The notes under the pieces are model-generated. The model ran no database searches and was not told where the DNA came from. It was given only the letters and a program-made list of their open reading frames with translations. The position numbers and the translations under genes are program-made. Below are positions 41,853 to 51,230 of a stretch of DNA of 64,000 bases, one piece after another; positions within the stretch are counted from its first letter, which is position 1, and each line of letters starts with the position of its first letter. Location of the stretch: contig NZ_FNOX01000012.1 of NCBI RefSeq assembly GCF_900107155.1, positions 1 through 64,000 of the forward strand. The letters run 5' to 3'. Origin of the DNA: Pseudomonas salomonii (GTDB taxonomy: Bacteria > Pseudomonadota > Gammaproteobacteria > Pseudomonadales > Pseudomonadaceae).

Positions 41853-43241
41853 CTAGTGCCCGGCTTCCAGCATGTTTTCCGGGCGCACCCACTGATCGAA
41901 CTCTTCATCAGTCAGGTAACCCAGATCCAGCGCGGCCTGGCGCAGCGTCAAGCCTTCGGCGTAGGCCTTCTTGGCAATCTGCGCCGACTTGTCGTAGCCG
42001 ATATGCGGGTTGAGCGCCGTTACCAGCATCAAACCGCGCTCCAGGTGCTCGGCCATTTGCTCGGCATCCGGCTCAAGGCCGGCGATGCAGTGCTCCTGGA
42101 AGTTGTTGCAGCCGTCGGCCAGCAAGCGGATCGATTCGAGCAGGTTGTGGATGATCACCGGCTTGTACACGTTCAGCTGCAAGTGCCCCTGGCTGGCGGC
42201 GATGCCGATGGTCACATCATTGCCCAGCACCTGGCAGGCCAGCATCGACAGCGCTTCGCACTGGGTGGGGTTGACCTTGCCCGGCATGATCGAGCTGCCC
42301 GGCTCATTGGCCGGCAGCTTGACCTCGGCCAGCCCGGCGCGTGGGCCGGAACCCAGCAGGCGCAGGTCGTTGGCGAGTTTCATCAGCGCCACCGCCAGGG
42401 TTTTCAGTGCGCCGTGCAGGGTCACCAGTGGCTCGTGGCCCGAGAGCGCGGCGAACTTGTTCGGCGCAGTCACGAATGGCAAGCCGGACAGCGCCGCCAG
42501 TTCGGCGGCAATCGCCTCGCCAAAGCCATGGGGCGAATTGAGCCCGGTGCCCACGGCGGTGCCGCCCTGGGCCAGCTCGCACACGGCCGGCAGGGCGCTG
42601 CGGATGGCGCGCTCGGCGTAGTCGAGTTGGGCGATAAAGGCCGAGACTTCCTGGCCAAAAGTGATCGGCGTGGCATCCATCATATGGGTGCGGCCGGTCT
42701 TCACCAGTTTCATATGGCGGGCGGCCAACTCGGCCAAACCGCCAGAAAGCGTGGCGAGCGCCGGTAACAGGCGTTGATGAACCGCCTGCACCGCCGCAAT
42801 GCTCATGGCCGTGGGAAAGCAGTCGTTGGAGCTTTGCGAGCGGTTCACATGGTCATTGGGGTGCACCGGGCTTTTGCCACCACGGACTTTGCCCGACAGC
42901 TCGTTGGCACGGCCGGCGATCACTTCATTGGCGTTCATATTGCTCTGGGTGCCGCTGCCGGTCTGCCATACCACCAGCGGGAACTGGTCGTCGTGCTGGC
43001 CATCGAGCACTTCATCGGCGGCCTGTTCGATCAGGCGGGCGATGTCGGCGGGCAAGTCGCCATTGCGGTCGTTGACCCGTGCTGCGGCTTTCTTGATCAG
43101 GGCCAGCGCGTGCAATACCGCCAGCGGCATGCGTTGCTCGCCGATGGCGAAGTTCACCAGCGAGCGTTGGGTCTGGGCGCCCCAGTAAGCGTCATCCGGG
43201 ACTTGGACGTCTCCCAGGCTGTCGGTTTCGATACGGCTCAT
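41853..43241 (-). CDS. fumC: Class II fumarate hydratase
   Basis: 462 residues, interconverting fumarate and malate without an iron-sulfur cluster. The family signature GSSIMPGKVNPTQCEAL is present, along with VWQTGSGTQSNMNANEV, HPNDHVNRSQSSNDCFPTAM and GRTHMMDATPITFGQEVSAF. I start at ATG 43241, 8 nt after GGAG; a GTG three codons upstream is too close to the ribosome site. Oxidative-stress-inducible FumC isozymes are known in Pseudomonas, but no regulatory site is evident here. Confidence 0.95.
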   Translation of the reverse strand: MSRIETDSLGDVQVPDDAYWGAQTQRSLVNFAIGEQRMPLAVLHALALIKKAAARVNDRNGDLPADIARLIEQAADEVLDGQHDDQFPLVVWQTGSGTQSNMNANEVIAGRANELSGKVRGGKSPVHPNDHVNRSQSSNDCFPTAMSIAAVQAVHQRLLPALATLSGGLAELAARHMKLVKTGRTHMMDATPITFGQEVSAFIAQLDYAERAIRSALPAVCELAQGGTAVGTGLNSPHGFGEAIAAELAALSGLPFVTAPNKFAALSGHEPLVTLHGALKTLAVALMKLANDLRLLGSGPRAGLAEVKLPANEPGSSIMPGKVNPTQCEALSMLACQVLGNDVTIGIAASQGHLQLNVYKPVIIHNLLESIRLLADGCNNFQEHCIAGLEPDAEQMAEHLERGLMLVTALNPHIGYDKSAQIAKKAYAEGLTLRQAALDLGYLTDEEFDQWVRPENMLEAGH

Positions 43242-43490
43242 CGGGCACACTCCTTCAGGTTCGTTTGCGCAGTTTAGGCTGTGCTTGGGGGTGGGGGTTC
43301 CATAAAAGACGTTTCATCGAGGGTATTCCCATGAGGTTCAGGCTGCATGCCGCTCCCACCGAAAGGTGGATTGCGCGCCCATGCCCCGGCAAAACCAGGC
43401 CGAACAAGGCCTGGGGTTGAGCCGCGAGGTTTTTTAGGCGCAGAATGGTCGCCCTTGGGGTCTTACCTCGCCTGCTAGAAAGGAAACTCG

Positions 43491-44009
43491 ATGACTCGTC
43501 TTCGTGCCATCTGTACCGCGGTTGCTCTGGTTTGCGCCAGCGGCCAGGTTTTTGCCGATACCGCCAGCCATAACGCCAGTGCCGAAGCCTTCCTGACCCT
43601 GGCCCACGCTGACAAGCTGGGTACCCCGGTGTACATGCAAGTGCAGCAAATGTTCGCCCAGCGTTTCGAACAGACCAAGGCACCTGCCGCCAAGCAGTCC
43701 GTACTGGACAGCTACCAGGCCAAGGCCAACGCCGCGCTGGACCAGGCCATCGGCTGGCCGAAGCTGAAGCCGGACATGGTCAAGCTCTACACCACCAACT
43801 TCAGCGAATCCGAGCTCAAGGACCTGGTAGCCTTCTACCAGTCGCCACTGGGCAAGAAAGTCCTGGAAAAAATGCCGCAACTGACCCAGCAATCGGCCCA
43901 GATGACCCAGGCCAAGCTGGAAAGCGCCGTGCCGGTGGTCAACAAGCTGCTCGAAGACATGACCAACGAGCTGGCGCCAAAAGCCGCCGCACCGGCCAAG
44001 AAGAAGTAA
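43491..44009 (+). CDS. DUF2059 periplasmic protein
   Basis: 172 residues. Signal peptide MTRLRAICTAVALVCASGQV ending at FADT. The rest is helical, with KLYTTNFSESELKDLVAFYQ SPLGKKVLE, the core of the DUF2059 family (periplasmic, unknown role). A lysine/alanine tail APKAAAPAKKK ends the protein. AAGGA lies 7 nt before the ATG. The BolA gene follows within 12 bp, so both are probably on one transcript. Confidence 0.87.
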   Translation: MTRLRAICTAVALVCASGQVFADTASHNASAEAFLTLAHADKLGTPVYMQVQQMFAQRFEQTKAPAAKQSVLDSYQAKANAALDQAIGWPKLKPDMVKLYTTNFSESELKDLVAFYQSPLGKKVLEKMPQLTQQSAQMTQAKLESAVPVVNKLLEDMTNELAPKAAAPAKKK

Positions 44010-44021
44010 GCAGGAATGACC

Positions 44022-44312
44022 ATGCAACAGCGTATCGAAACGGCGCTCGCCGCCCTGAGCCCGCACCACGTGAGCGTGCTGGATGAAAGCCACATGCACA
44101 GCCGTGGGTTGCAGACCCACTTCAAGGCCGTGCTGGTCTGCCAGCAGTTCGAGGGGCTCAACCGCGTCAAGCGCCACCAGACGGTCTACGCCACCCTGGG
44201 TGACCTGATGAGCGAATTTCATGCGTTGGCGCTGCATACCTATACGCCTGAAGAATGGGCGAAAATCGACGCAGCCCCGGCCTCGCCGACCTGCGCCGGC
44301 GGGCATGACTAA
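44022..44312 (+). CDS. BolA-family protein
   Basis: 96 residues. KH-like class II fold with the conserved VLDESHMHSRGLQTHFKAVL and FEGLNRVKRHQTVYATLGDL, including the His that binds an iron-sulfur cluster with monothiol glutaredoxins. The tail APASPTCAGGHD adds a Cys and a His. I start at ATG 44022, 6 nt after AGGA; the ATG at 44016 directly abuts that site. Followed by a strong terminator. Confidence 0.88.
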   Translation: MQQRIETALAALSPHHVSVLDESHMHSRGLQTHFKAVLVCQQFEGLNRVKRHQTVYATLGDLMSEFHALALHTYTPEEWAKIDAAPASPTCAGGHD

Positions 44313-44354
44313 TGATCAGGTGTCTCTGACCCCCGGCATTTGTTAGAATCCGCA

Positions 44355-44383
44355 ACGCGCCGCTTAGCCGGCGCGTTTTTTTT
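44355..44383 (+). terminator. Intrinsic terminator after the BolA gene
   Basis: ACGCGCCG pairs with CGGCGCGT around CTTAGC and is followed by a run of eight T. Confidence 0.92.
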
Positions 44384-44430
44384 GCATCCGGTTCACCCCT
44401 TACGAGGGTAGCCACCTGGAGAGAACACCC

Positions 44431-45372
44431 ATGACTCAACCGATCGTCGTGGCGGGACTGTATAAGTTCGTCACCCTCGAAGATTACGTCGCCCTGCGCG
44501 AGCCACTGCTGCAGGCAATGGTCGATAACGGCATCAAAGGCACCTTGCTGATCGCCGAAGAAGGCATCAACGGCACCGTTTCCGGCAGCCGCGAAGGCAT
44601 TGACGGCCTGATGGCCTGGCTCAAGAACGACCCGCGCATGGACGACATCGACCACAAAGAGTCGTACTGCGACGATCAGCCGTTCTACCGCACCAAGGTC
44701 AAGCTCAAGAAAGAGATCGTGACCCTGGGCGTCGAAGGCGTTGACCCGAACAAAAAGGTCGGCACCTACGTCGACCCGCAGGACTGGAACGCGCTGATCA
44801 GCGACCCTGAAGTGCTGTTGATCGACACGCGCAACGACTACGAAGTGTCGATCGGCACCTTTGAAGGCGCAATCGACCCGAAAACCACCAGTTTTCGCGA
44901 ATTTCCCGACTATATCAAAGCCAACTTCGACCCGGCCAAGCACAAGAAAGTCGCGATGTTTTGCACCGGCGGCATTCGTTGCGAAAAAGCCTCCAGCTAT
45001 ATGCTCAGCGAAGGTTTCGACGAGGTTTACCACCTTAAAGGCGGGATCCTGAAGTACCTCGAAGAGGTGCCGCAGGCAGAAACCAAATGGCAGGGCGACT
45101 GTTTTGTCTTCGACAATCGCGTCACCGTGCGCCACGACCTCAGCGAAGGCGACTACGATCAATGTCATGCCTGTCGCACACCGGTCAGCGTAGAAGACCG
45201 CGCGTCCGAGCATTATGTGGCGGGCATCAGTTGCCCGCATTGCTGGGATAAGCTGCCGGAGAAGACCCGCCGCAGCGCCATCGATCGGCAAAAGCAGATC
45301 GAGCTGGCCAAGGCCCGCAACATGCCGCACCCGATTGGCTTCAACTACAAGCAAACCCCTTCCGAGGCCTGA
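44431..45372 (+). CDS. trhO: tRNA uridine-34 hydroxylase (rhodanese-like)
   Basis: 313 residues. An N-terminal acylphosphatase-like domain (YKFVTLEDYVALREPLLQAM, LLIAEEGINGTVSGSREGID) is followed by a rhodanese domain with the active-site loop MFCTGGIRCEKASSYML. The C-terminal third has a Cys-rich motif (DQCHACRTPV, GISCPHCWDKL). This matches TrhO/YceA, which makes 5-hydroxyuridine at tRNA position 34 using O2. Length is the family norm. The DsbA-like gene follows after 3 bp. Confidence 0.93.
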   Translation: MTQPIVVAGLYKFVTLEDYVALREPLLQAMVDNGIKGTLLIAEEGINGTVSGSREGIDGLMAWLKNDPRMDDIDHKESYCDDQPFYRTKVKLKKEIVTLGVEGVDPNKKVGTYVDPQDWNALISDPEVLLIDTRNDYEVSIGTFEGAIDPKTTSFREFPDYIKANFDPAKHKKVAMFCTGGIRCEKASSYMLSEGFDEVYHLKGGILKYLEEVPQAETKWQGDCFVFDNRVTVRHDLSEGDYDQCHACRTPVSVEDRASEHYVAGISCPHCWDKLPEKTRRSAIDRQKQIELAKARNMPHPIGFNYKQTPSEA

Positions 45373-45375
45373 CCC

Positions 45376-46014
45376 ATGCCCGCGCGCCTGCTCTATGTGA
45401 TGGACCCGATGTGTTCCTGGTGCTGGGGCTTTGCCCCGGTGGCGCAGGCGCTGGTTGAGCAGGCCCAGGCGGCCGGCGTGGACGTGCACCTGGTGGTGGG
45501 CGGTTTGCGCACCGGCAGCGGCGCGGCGCTGGAGCCGACTACGCGGCGCTATATCCTTGAGCACTGGCAGGCCGTCACCGACGCCACCGGCCAGCCGTTC
45601 AAGCGTGAAGGCGCGTTGCCCGACGGCTTTGTCTATGACACCGAGCCTGCGTGCCGCGCCATCGTCACCGCGCGCAGCCTGGCGCCGGATTGCGCTTGGA
45701 CACTGTTGGGGCTGATCCAGCGGGCGTTTTATGTCGAAGGCCGGGATGTGACCCTCGCCAGCGTGCTCGTGGAACTGGCCGAGCAGGCCGGTATTCCGCG
45801 CATCGAGTTTGCCGGCGCCTTCGACCGCGCCGATCAACATGCGGCGACGGCGGCTGATTTTACCTGGGTGCAGGACCTGGGCATTGCCGGTTTCCCGACG
45901 TTGCTGGCCGAGCGTAATGGCCAGTTGGCGTTGCTGACCAACGGCTATCAGCCGTTGTCCGAGCTGTCGCCCTTGCTCGCCCGATGGCTGGAGCGTGCCA
46001 CCTGTGCAGGATGA
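45376..46014 (+). CDS. DsbA-family thioredoxin-fold protein (COG3531 type)
   Basis: 212 residues, no signal peptide, so cytosolic. Redox motif in YVMDPMCSWCWGFAP (CSWC) right after the first strand, and a cis-Pro region LGIAGFPTLLAERNGQ. The helical insertion between them is typical of FrnE/2-hydroxychromene-isomerase-like proteins. Its role is unknown. It is the middle gene of trhO - dsbA-like - ABC exporter, with a small overlap into the ABC gene. Confidence 0.82.
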   Translation: MPARLLYVMDPMCSWCWGFAPVAQALVEQAQAAGVDVHLVVGGLRTGSGAALEPTTRRYILEHWQAVTDATGQPFKREGALPDGFVYDTEPACRAIVTARSLAPDCAWTLLGLIQRAFYVEGRDVTLASVLVELAEQAGIPRIEFAGAFDRADQHAATAADFTWVQDLGIAGFPTLLAERNGQLALLTNGYQPLSELSPLLARWLERATCAG

Positions 46015-47806
46015 GCCCAAACGCACCGACCGACTGACCTGGGCGGAAATTCGCCGCCTGGCGCTGCGTCACAAGAAATCCCTGTGGATCGCCAACGGCG
46101 TTGCCGTGCTGGCGACCCTGTGCAGCGTGCCCATCCCGTTGCTGTTGCCGCTGCTGGTGGACGAAGTGCTGCTGGGCCACGGCGATGCCGCGCTCAAGGT
46201 GATGAACCACGCGTTGCCACTGGGCTGGCAAAAGGCCGCTGGGTATATCGGCCTGATGCTGTTAGTGACCCTATGCCTGCGCTGCGGCGCGCTGGTGTTC
46301 AACGTGGTGCAGGCGCGGCTGTTTGCGCGGCTGGCCAAGGATATTGTGTACCGCATCCGCGTGCGCCTGATCGAACGGCTTAAACGGATTTCCCTGGGCG
46401 AATACGAAAGCCTGGGCAGTGGCACGGTGACCACGCACCTGGTCACCGACCTGGACACGCTGGACAAGTTTGTTGGTGAAACCCTCAGCCGCTTCCTGGT
46501 GGCCATGCTCACGCTGGTCGGCACCTCGGCGATTCTGGTGTGGATGCACTGGCAACTGGCGCTGTTGATTCTGCTGTTCAACCCCTTGGTGATCTACGCC
46601 ACGGTGCAGTTGGGCAAACGCGTCAAACACCTGAAGAAGCTGGAGAACGACAGCACGTCGCGTTTTACCCAGGCGCTGACCGAAACCCTCGACGCCATCC
46701 AGGAAGTGCGTGCCGGCAATCGCCAGGGGTTTTTCCTCGGGCGCCTGGGCCAGCGCGCCCAGGAAGTACGCGACTACGCGATCCACTCGCAATGGAAAAC
46801 CGACGCCTCCAGCCGCGCCAGTGGCTTGTTGTTCCAGTTCGGTATCGACATCTTTCGCGCAGCGGCGATGCTCACCGTGTTGTTTTCCGACCTGTCCATC
46901 GGCCAGATGCTCGCGGTGTTCAGCTACCTGTGGTTCATGATCGGCCCCGTAGAGCAACTGCTGAACCTGCAATATGCCTATTACGCCGCGGGTGGTGCGC
47001 TGACGCGTATCAACGAGCTGCTGGCTCGGGCTGACGAGCCGCAATATGCCGGCGGCGAAGACCCGTTCACCGGGCGTGAGACCGTCGGCATCGAGGTGCG
47101 CGGTCTCAACTTCGGCTATGGCGAAGAGCTGGTACTCAACCAGTTGAACCTGGCCATCGCACCCGGCGAGAAGGTCGCGATTGTCGGCGCCAGCGGCGGC
47201 GGCAAAAGCACCTTGGTGCAACTGCTGCTCGGGCTGTATACGCCCCAGGCCGGCAGTATCCGTTTCGGCGGTGCCACCCAGCAGGAAATCGGCCTGGCGA
47301 CCATCCGCGAGAACGTCGCAGTGGTGCTGCAACACCCGGCGCTGTTCAATGACACCGTGCGCGCCAACCTGACCATGGGCCGCGCCCGCAGCGACCAAGC
47401 CTGCTGGCAGGCACTGGAAATCGCCCAGTTGGATGCTACCGTCAAGGCACTGCCCTTGGGCCTGGACAGCGTGGTGGGGCGCTCGGGTGTGCGTTTTTCC
47501 GGCGGGCAGCGCCAACGCCTGGCGATCGCGCGTATGGTGCTGGCCGAGCCGAAAGTGGTAATACTGGACGAGGCCACCTCGGCCCTGGACGCCGCTACCG
47601 AATACAACCTGCACCAGGCGCTGGCGCGGTTTCTCAGTGGGCGTACTACACTGATCATCGCCCACAGGCTTTCTGCGGTGAAGCAGGCCGACCGGGTACT
47701 GGTGTTTGATGGCGGGCATATCGCCGAAGATGGCGACCATCAGCAGTTGATTGCCGATGGAGGGCTGTACGCCAAGCTCTATGGGCATCTGCAACAAGTG
47801 CGTTGA
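46004..47806 (+). CDS. ABC exporter, fused membrane and ATPase domains
   Basis: 600 residues. Six-helix membrane domain over residues about 25-320 (VAVLATLCSVPIPLLLPLLV and others), then an ATPase with Walker A VGASGGGKSTLVQLL, signature FSGGQRQRLAIAR, Walker B VVILDEATSALD and H-loop IIAHRLS. A half-transporter of the lipid/drug exporter type, working as a dimer. GTG 46004 has GGAG 10 nt upstream; GTG 45995 is the other candidate. Substrate unknown. Confidence 0.88.
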   Translation: MQDEPKRTDRLTWAEIRRLALRHKKSLWIANGVAVLATLCSVPIPLLLPLLVDEVLLGHGDAALKVMNHALPLGWQKAAGYIGLMLLVTLCLRCGALVFNVVQARLFARLAKDIVYRIRVRLIERLKRISLGEYESLGSGTVTTHLVTDLDTLDKFVGETLSRFLVAMLTLVGTSAILVWMHWQLALLILLFNPLVIYATVQLGKRVKHLKKLENDSTSRFTQALTETLDAIQEVRAGNRQGFFLGRLGQRAQEVRDYAIHSQWKTDASSRASGLLFQFGIDIFRAAAMLTVLFSDLSIGQMLAVFSYLWFMIGPVEQLLNLQYAYYAAGGALTRINELLARADEPQYAGGEDPFTGRETVGIEVRGLNFGYGEELVLNQLNLAIAPGEKVAIVGASGGGKSTLVQLLLGLYTPQAGSIRFGGATQQEIGLATIRENVAVVLQHPALFNDTVRANLTMGRARSDQACWQALEIAQLDATVKALPLGLDSVVGRSGVRFSGGQRQRLAIARMVLAEPKVVILDEATSALDAATEYNLHQALARFLSGRTTLIIAHRLSAVKQADRVLVFDGGHIAEDGDHQQLIADGGLYAKLYGHLQQVR

Positions 47807-47871
47807 TTTAGCTGAGCTATCGAGAGCGGATTTTCGCGTGCGTATCAAGCAGTGCATGTGCAAGGGACCTC

Positions 47872-50346
47872 ATGAAGCAAAAGCGTACTCTCGGAGCGAC
47901 GTTAAGCAGGCCTCGGTTGCTGGGCATTGTCTGGCCCTTTATTGCCGTCGTGCTGTTCCAGGCATTGCTGGGCTGCGTCAGCCTCTACGTGCTGTCAGCA
48001 GTGCGCGGCTATGTGGCAGGCGAGAGCTTGTGGTCCAAGGGCCAGAAAGATGCCATCTACTACCTGACCCTTTACGCCGATAACCGCGACGAAGCGACCT
48101 TCCTCAAATACCAGCAGGCCATCGCCGTGCCCCAGGGCGGCCATGAGTTGCGGGTGGCGCTGGACCAACCCACGCCCGATCTTGCGGCCGCGCGCCTGGG
48201 CATCCTCAAGGGCGGCAACCACCCCGATGACGTGTCCAGCCTGATCTGGCTGTACCTCAATTTTCGTCATTTCAGTTACCTGGAAAAAGCCATCGAACTG
48301 TGGACCGTCGGCGATGGTTACCTGGTGCAACTCGATGACCTGGCCCAGGCGATGCACCGGGCGTTCCACAGCGATCAAGTCAACTCTGGCGACGTTGCCG
48401 ACTGGAAGAAGCACATCATCGCCATCAACGAAGGCGTGACGCCGGCGGCCAAGGCCTTCAGCGATGCCTTGGGCGAAGGCTCGCGGATGATCCTGCGCCT
48501 GCTGCTGATCACCAACCTGGCCACTGCCCTGGGTTTGATCGTGCTGGCGCTGCTGCGTACCCACAAGCTGCTGACTCAGCGCCACGCCTTTGCCACCGCG
48601 CTGCAAGCCGAGAAGGAGCGGGCGCAGATCACCCTGGAGTCGATTGGTGACGGCGTGATCACCACGGATGTCGACGGTGCGATTGCCTACATGAACCCGG
48701 CCGCCGAGGCGCTGACCCATTGGAAAAACGCGCAGGCCCAAGGTTTGCCGTTGGCGGCGTTATTCAACCTGCTCGACGAGAATGCCGAGCCCGATGGTTT
48801 TGCCCTGATCGAACACATTATCAAGGGCGAACTCAGTGGTGGCAGCGGGCATTCCAAGCTGATCCAGCGCATGGACGGCAGCACGGTGTCAGTCACCCTG
48901 GTTGGTGCGCCGATCCGCAGTGCCGGCAAGGTCAGCGGCGCGGTGCTGGTGCTGCACGACATGACTCAGGAGCGCCAGTACATCGCTAACCTGTCGTGGC
49001 AGGCGACCCACGATGCCTTGACGGGCCTGGCCAACCGCCGCGAATTCGAGTTCCGCCTGGAGCAGGTGTTGCAACAGGTGTCGCGCCAGCAGAGCGGGCG
49101 GCATGCCCTGATGTTCCTCGACCTCGACCAGTTCAAGTTGGTCAACGACACCTGCGGGCATGCAGCGGGTGATGAGCTGTTGCGGCATATCTGTGCGTTG
49201 CTGCAATCGGACCTGCGCGAAGGCGACACCCTGGCGCGCCTGGGCGGCGACGAGTTCGGCATTCTGTTGGAGAACTGCCCGGCAGCCGTGGCGGAAAAGA
49301 TCGCCGAAAGCCTGCGCCACACCGTGCAAAGCCTGCACTTTGTGTGGAAAGGCCGGCCGTTCATGACCACCGTGAGCATTGGCCTGGTGCATATCTCGCA
49401 ATCGCCGACCACCCTGGAAACGTCGTTGCGCGCGGCTGATATGGCCTGTTATATGGCCAAGGAGAAGGGCCGCAACCGGGTGCAGGTCTACCATGCCGAT
49501 GACTCGGAATTGTCCCTGCGTTTTGGCGAAATGGCCTGGGTGCAGCGCCTGCACATGGCCCTGGAAGAAGATCGTTTTTGCCTCTATTCCCAGGAAATCT
49601 CGCCGCTGGGTCACACCGATGGCGGCAATGGTCATATTGAGATCCTCCTGCGCCTGCATGACGAGGCGGGTCGGATCATCCTGCCGGACAGTTTTATTCC
49701 GGCTGCCGAACGTTACGGTTTGATGACTTCGCTGGACCGTTGGGTGGTGGAGAACGTATTTAAGATTATCGCCCGTTGTATGCAAGAGCGTGCAGGCCGT
49801 CCTATGGCTATGTGTGCGATTAATCTGTCAGGCATAACTATTGGAGATGATGATTTTCTCGGATTTTTACGTGAGAAATTCGAGGCTTACAGCATTCCGC
49901 CGGAAATGATTTGTTTTGAAATAACCGAGACCAGTGCTATTGCCAATTTGGGTAGTGCGATCCGCTTTATTAATGAACTCAAGGCCTTAGGTTGCCATTT
50001 TTCGCTGGATGACTTTTGTGCCGGAATGTCTTCATTCGCCTATCTTAAACATTTGCCTGTAGACTTCCTGAAGATCGACGGGAGTTTCGTAAAGGATATG
50101 CTGGACGACCCGATTAACCGTGCCATGGTCGAAGTGATCAACCACATCGGCCACGTCATGGGTAAGCGCACAATTGCCGAATTTGTTGAAACACCGCTGA
50201 TCGAACAGGCTTTACTTGAGATCGGTGTGGATTATGCTCAGGGCTACCTGATCGAACGTCCGCAATTGTTTACCTTTGATAGTCTGCAATGCCGACCTGT
50301 GCGGCCGCAGCCACTGTTGCTAAAGGCGCCCGGCACATTCCGCTGA
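47872..50346 (+). CDS. Membrane PAS-GGDEF-EAL cyclic-di-GMP enzyme
   Basis: 824 residues. Two membrane helices (about 18-45 and 205-230) flank a periplasmic sensor region. Then a PAS domain (ITLESIGDGVITTDVDGAIA), GGDEF domain with intact LARLGGDEFGILLENC and an inhibitory I-site REGD five residues before it, and an EAL domain. In the latter the motif reads EILLRLHDEAG and DDFCAGMSSF; the metal/catalytic Glu, Asp pair, Lys (LKIDGSFV) and Glu (AEFVET) are present, so hydrolysis is plausible. The stretch 49750-50100 has about 40-48% G+C versus 55% or more before it. Net activity cannot be read. Confidence 0.93.
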   Translation: MKQKRTLGATLSRPRLLGIVWPFIAVVLFQALLGCVSLYVLSAVRGYVAGESLWSKGQKDAIYYLTLYADNRDEATFLKYQQAIAVPQGGHELRVALDQPTPDLAAARLGILKGGNHPDDVSSLIWLYLNFRHFSYLEKAIELWTVGDGYLVQLDDLAQAMHRAFHSDQVNSGDVADWKKHIIAINEGVTPAAKAFSDALGEGSRMILRLLLITNLATALGLIVLALLRTHKLLTQRHAFATALQAEKERAQITLESIGDGVITTDVDGAIAYMNPAAEALTHWKNAQAQGLPLAALFNLLDENAEPDGFALIEHIIKGELSGGSGHSKLIQRMDGSTVSVTLVGAPIRSAGKVSGAVLVLHDMTQERQYIANLSWQATHDALTGLANRREFEFRLEQVLQQVSRQQSGRHALMFLDLDQFKLVNDTCGHAAGDELLRHICALLQSDLREGDTLARLGGDEFGILLENCPAAVAEKIAESLRHTVQSLHFVWKGRPFMTTVSIGLVHISQSPTTLETSLRAADMACYMAKEKGRNRVQVYHADDSELSLRFGEMAWVQRLHMALEEDRFCLYSQEISPLGHTDGGNGHIEILLRLHDEAGRIILPDSFIPAAERYGLMTSLDRWVVENVFKIIARCMQERAGRPMAMCAINLSGITIGDDDFLGFLREKFEAYSIPPEMICFEITETSAIANLGSAIRFINELKALGCHFSLDDFCAGMSSFAYLKHLPVDFLKIDGSFVKDMLDDPINRAMVEVINHIGHVMGKRTIAEFVETPLIEQALLEIGVDYAQGYLIERPQLFTFDSLQCRPVRPQPLLLKAPGTFR

Positions 50347-50391
50347 AGCATTCGACGGTCTGTACAATCACACTAGAAAAGGAGCCCTACA

Positions 50392-51198
50392 GTGATCGAC
50401 ACCTTCAACCGAACCGGCCCGCTTATGGAAGCCTCGAGTTACCCGGCCTGGGCGCAACAACTGATCCAGGACTGTAGTGAGAGCAAGCGCCGGGTTGTCG
50501 AACACGAACTGTACCAGCGCATGCGTGACAACACGCTCAGCGCCAAAACCATGCGCCACTACCTGATCGGTGGCTGGCCAGTGGTTGAACAGTTTGCCTT
50601 GTACATGGCACAGAACCTCACCAAGACCAAGTTTGCCCGTCATCCTGGAGAGGATATGGCGCGCCGGTGGCTGATGCGCAATATTCGCGTGGAACTCAAC
50701 CACGCCGACTATTGGGTGCACTGGGCGCGCGCCCACGGTGTAAGCCTGGAAGAGTTGCAAGCGCAGAACGTACCACCGGAGTTGCATGCACTGAGTCACT
50801 GGTGCTGGCACACCAGTTCGGCTGATTCATTGATCGTGGCGATTGCAGCGACCAACTACGCGATCGAGGGGGCGACCGGGGAGTGGTCTGCCGTGGTGTG
50901 CTCGACCGGTGTGTATGCGGCCGCCTTCCCTGAAGAAGACCGCAAGCGCGCCATGAAGTGGTTGAAGATGCACGCGCAATACGACGACGCCCACCCTTGG
51001 GAAGCGCTGGAAATCATCTGCACATTGGCGGGGATGAACCCGAGCAAGGCCTTGCAGGTAGAACTGCGCCAGGCGGTGTGCAAGAGCTACGACTACATGT
51101 ACCTGTTTTTGGAAAGTTGCATGCGGTTGGAGAACGAAAAAGCAAAGGCGCCAGCAGCCGTTCGCGAGCGTCAGGTTCGCGTCGCCAGCGAGGCGTGA
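50392..51198 (+). CDS. TenA/PqqC-like (haem-oxygenase fold) protein
   Basis: 268 residues, GTG start 7 nt after AAAAGGAG. All-helical, with LYQRMRDNTLSAKTMRHYLI, RHPGEDMARRWLMRNIRVEL and NYAIEGATGEWSA, which fit the TenA/PqqC superfamily. Annotated relatives are called TenA-family regulators, but a thiamin role is not supported here: no thi genes are nearby. It may instead be an iron-dependent redox enzyme. Encoded 46 bp after the GGDEF-EAL gene. Confidence 0.75.
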   Translation: MIDTFNRTGPLMEASSYPAWAQQLIQDCSESKRRVVEHELYQRMRDNTLSAKTMRHYLIGGWPVVEQFALYMAQNLTKTKFARHPGEDMARRWLMRNIRVELNHADYWVHWARAHGVSLEELQAQNVPPELHALSHWCWHTSSADSLIVAIAATNYAIEGATGEWSAVVCSTGVYAAAFPEEDRKRAMKWLKMHAQYDDAHPWEALEIICTLAGMNPSKALQVELRQAVCKSYDYMYLFLESCMRLENEKAKAPAAVRERQVRVASEA

Positions 51199-51209
51199 TG
51201 TAAGCGTGA

Positions 51210-51230
51210 TGGCGGGGGTTTACCCCGCCA
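51210..51230. terminator. Hairpin between convergent genes
   Basis: TGGCGGGG pairs with CCCCGCCA across GTTTA. It overlaps the last codons of the diguanylate cyclase gene on the other strand. No U-run follows on the plus strand, so it is a weak terminator candidate. Confidence 0.4.

Noticed and set aside
47872..50346. EAL domain being inactive because the motif reads EIL
   Set aside because: The essential Glu, the Asp pair, Lys and the later Glu are all present; the changed middle residues are tolerated in the family.
50392..51198. Thiamin salvage role for the TenA-like protein
   Set aside because: No thiamin genes or TPP riboswitch in the neighbourhood; family membership alone does not support it.
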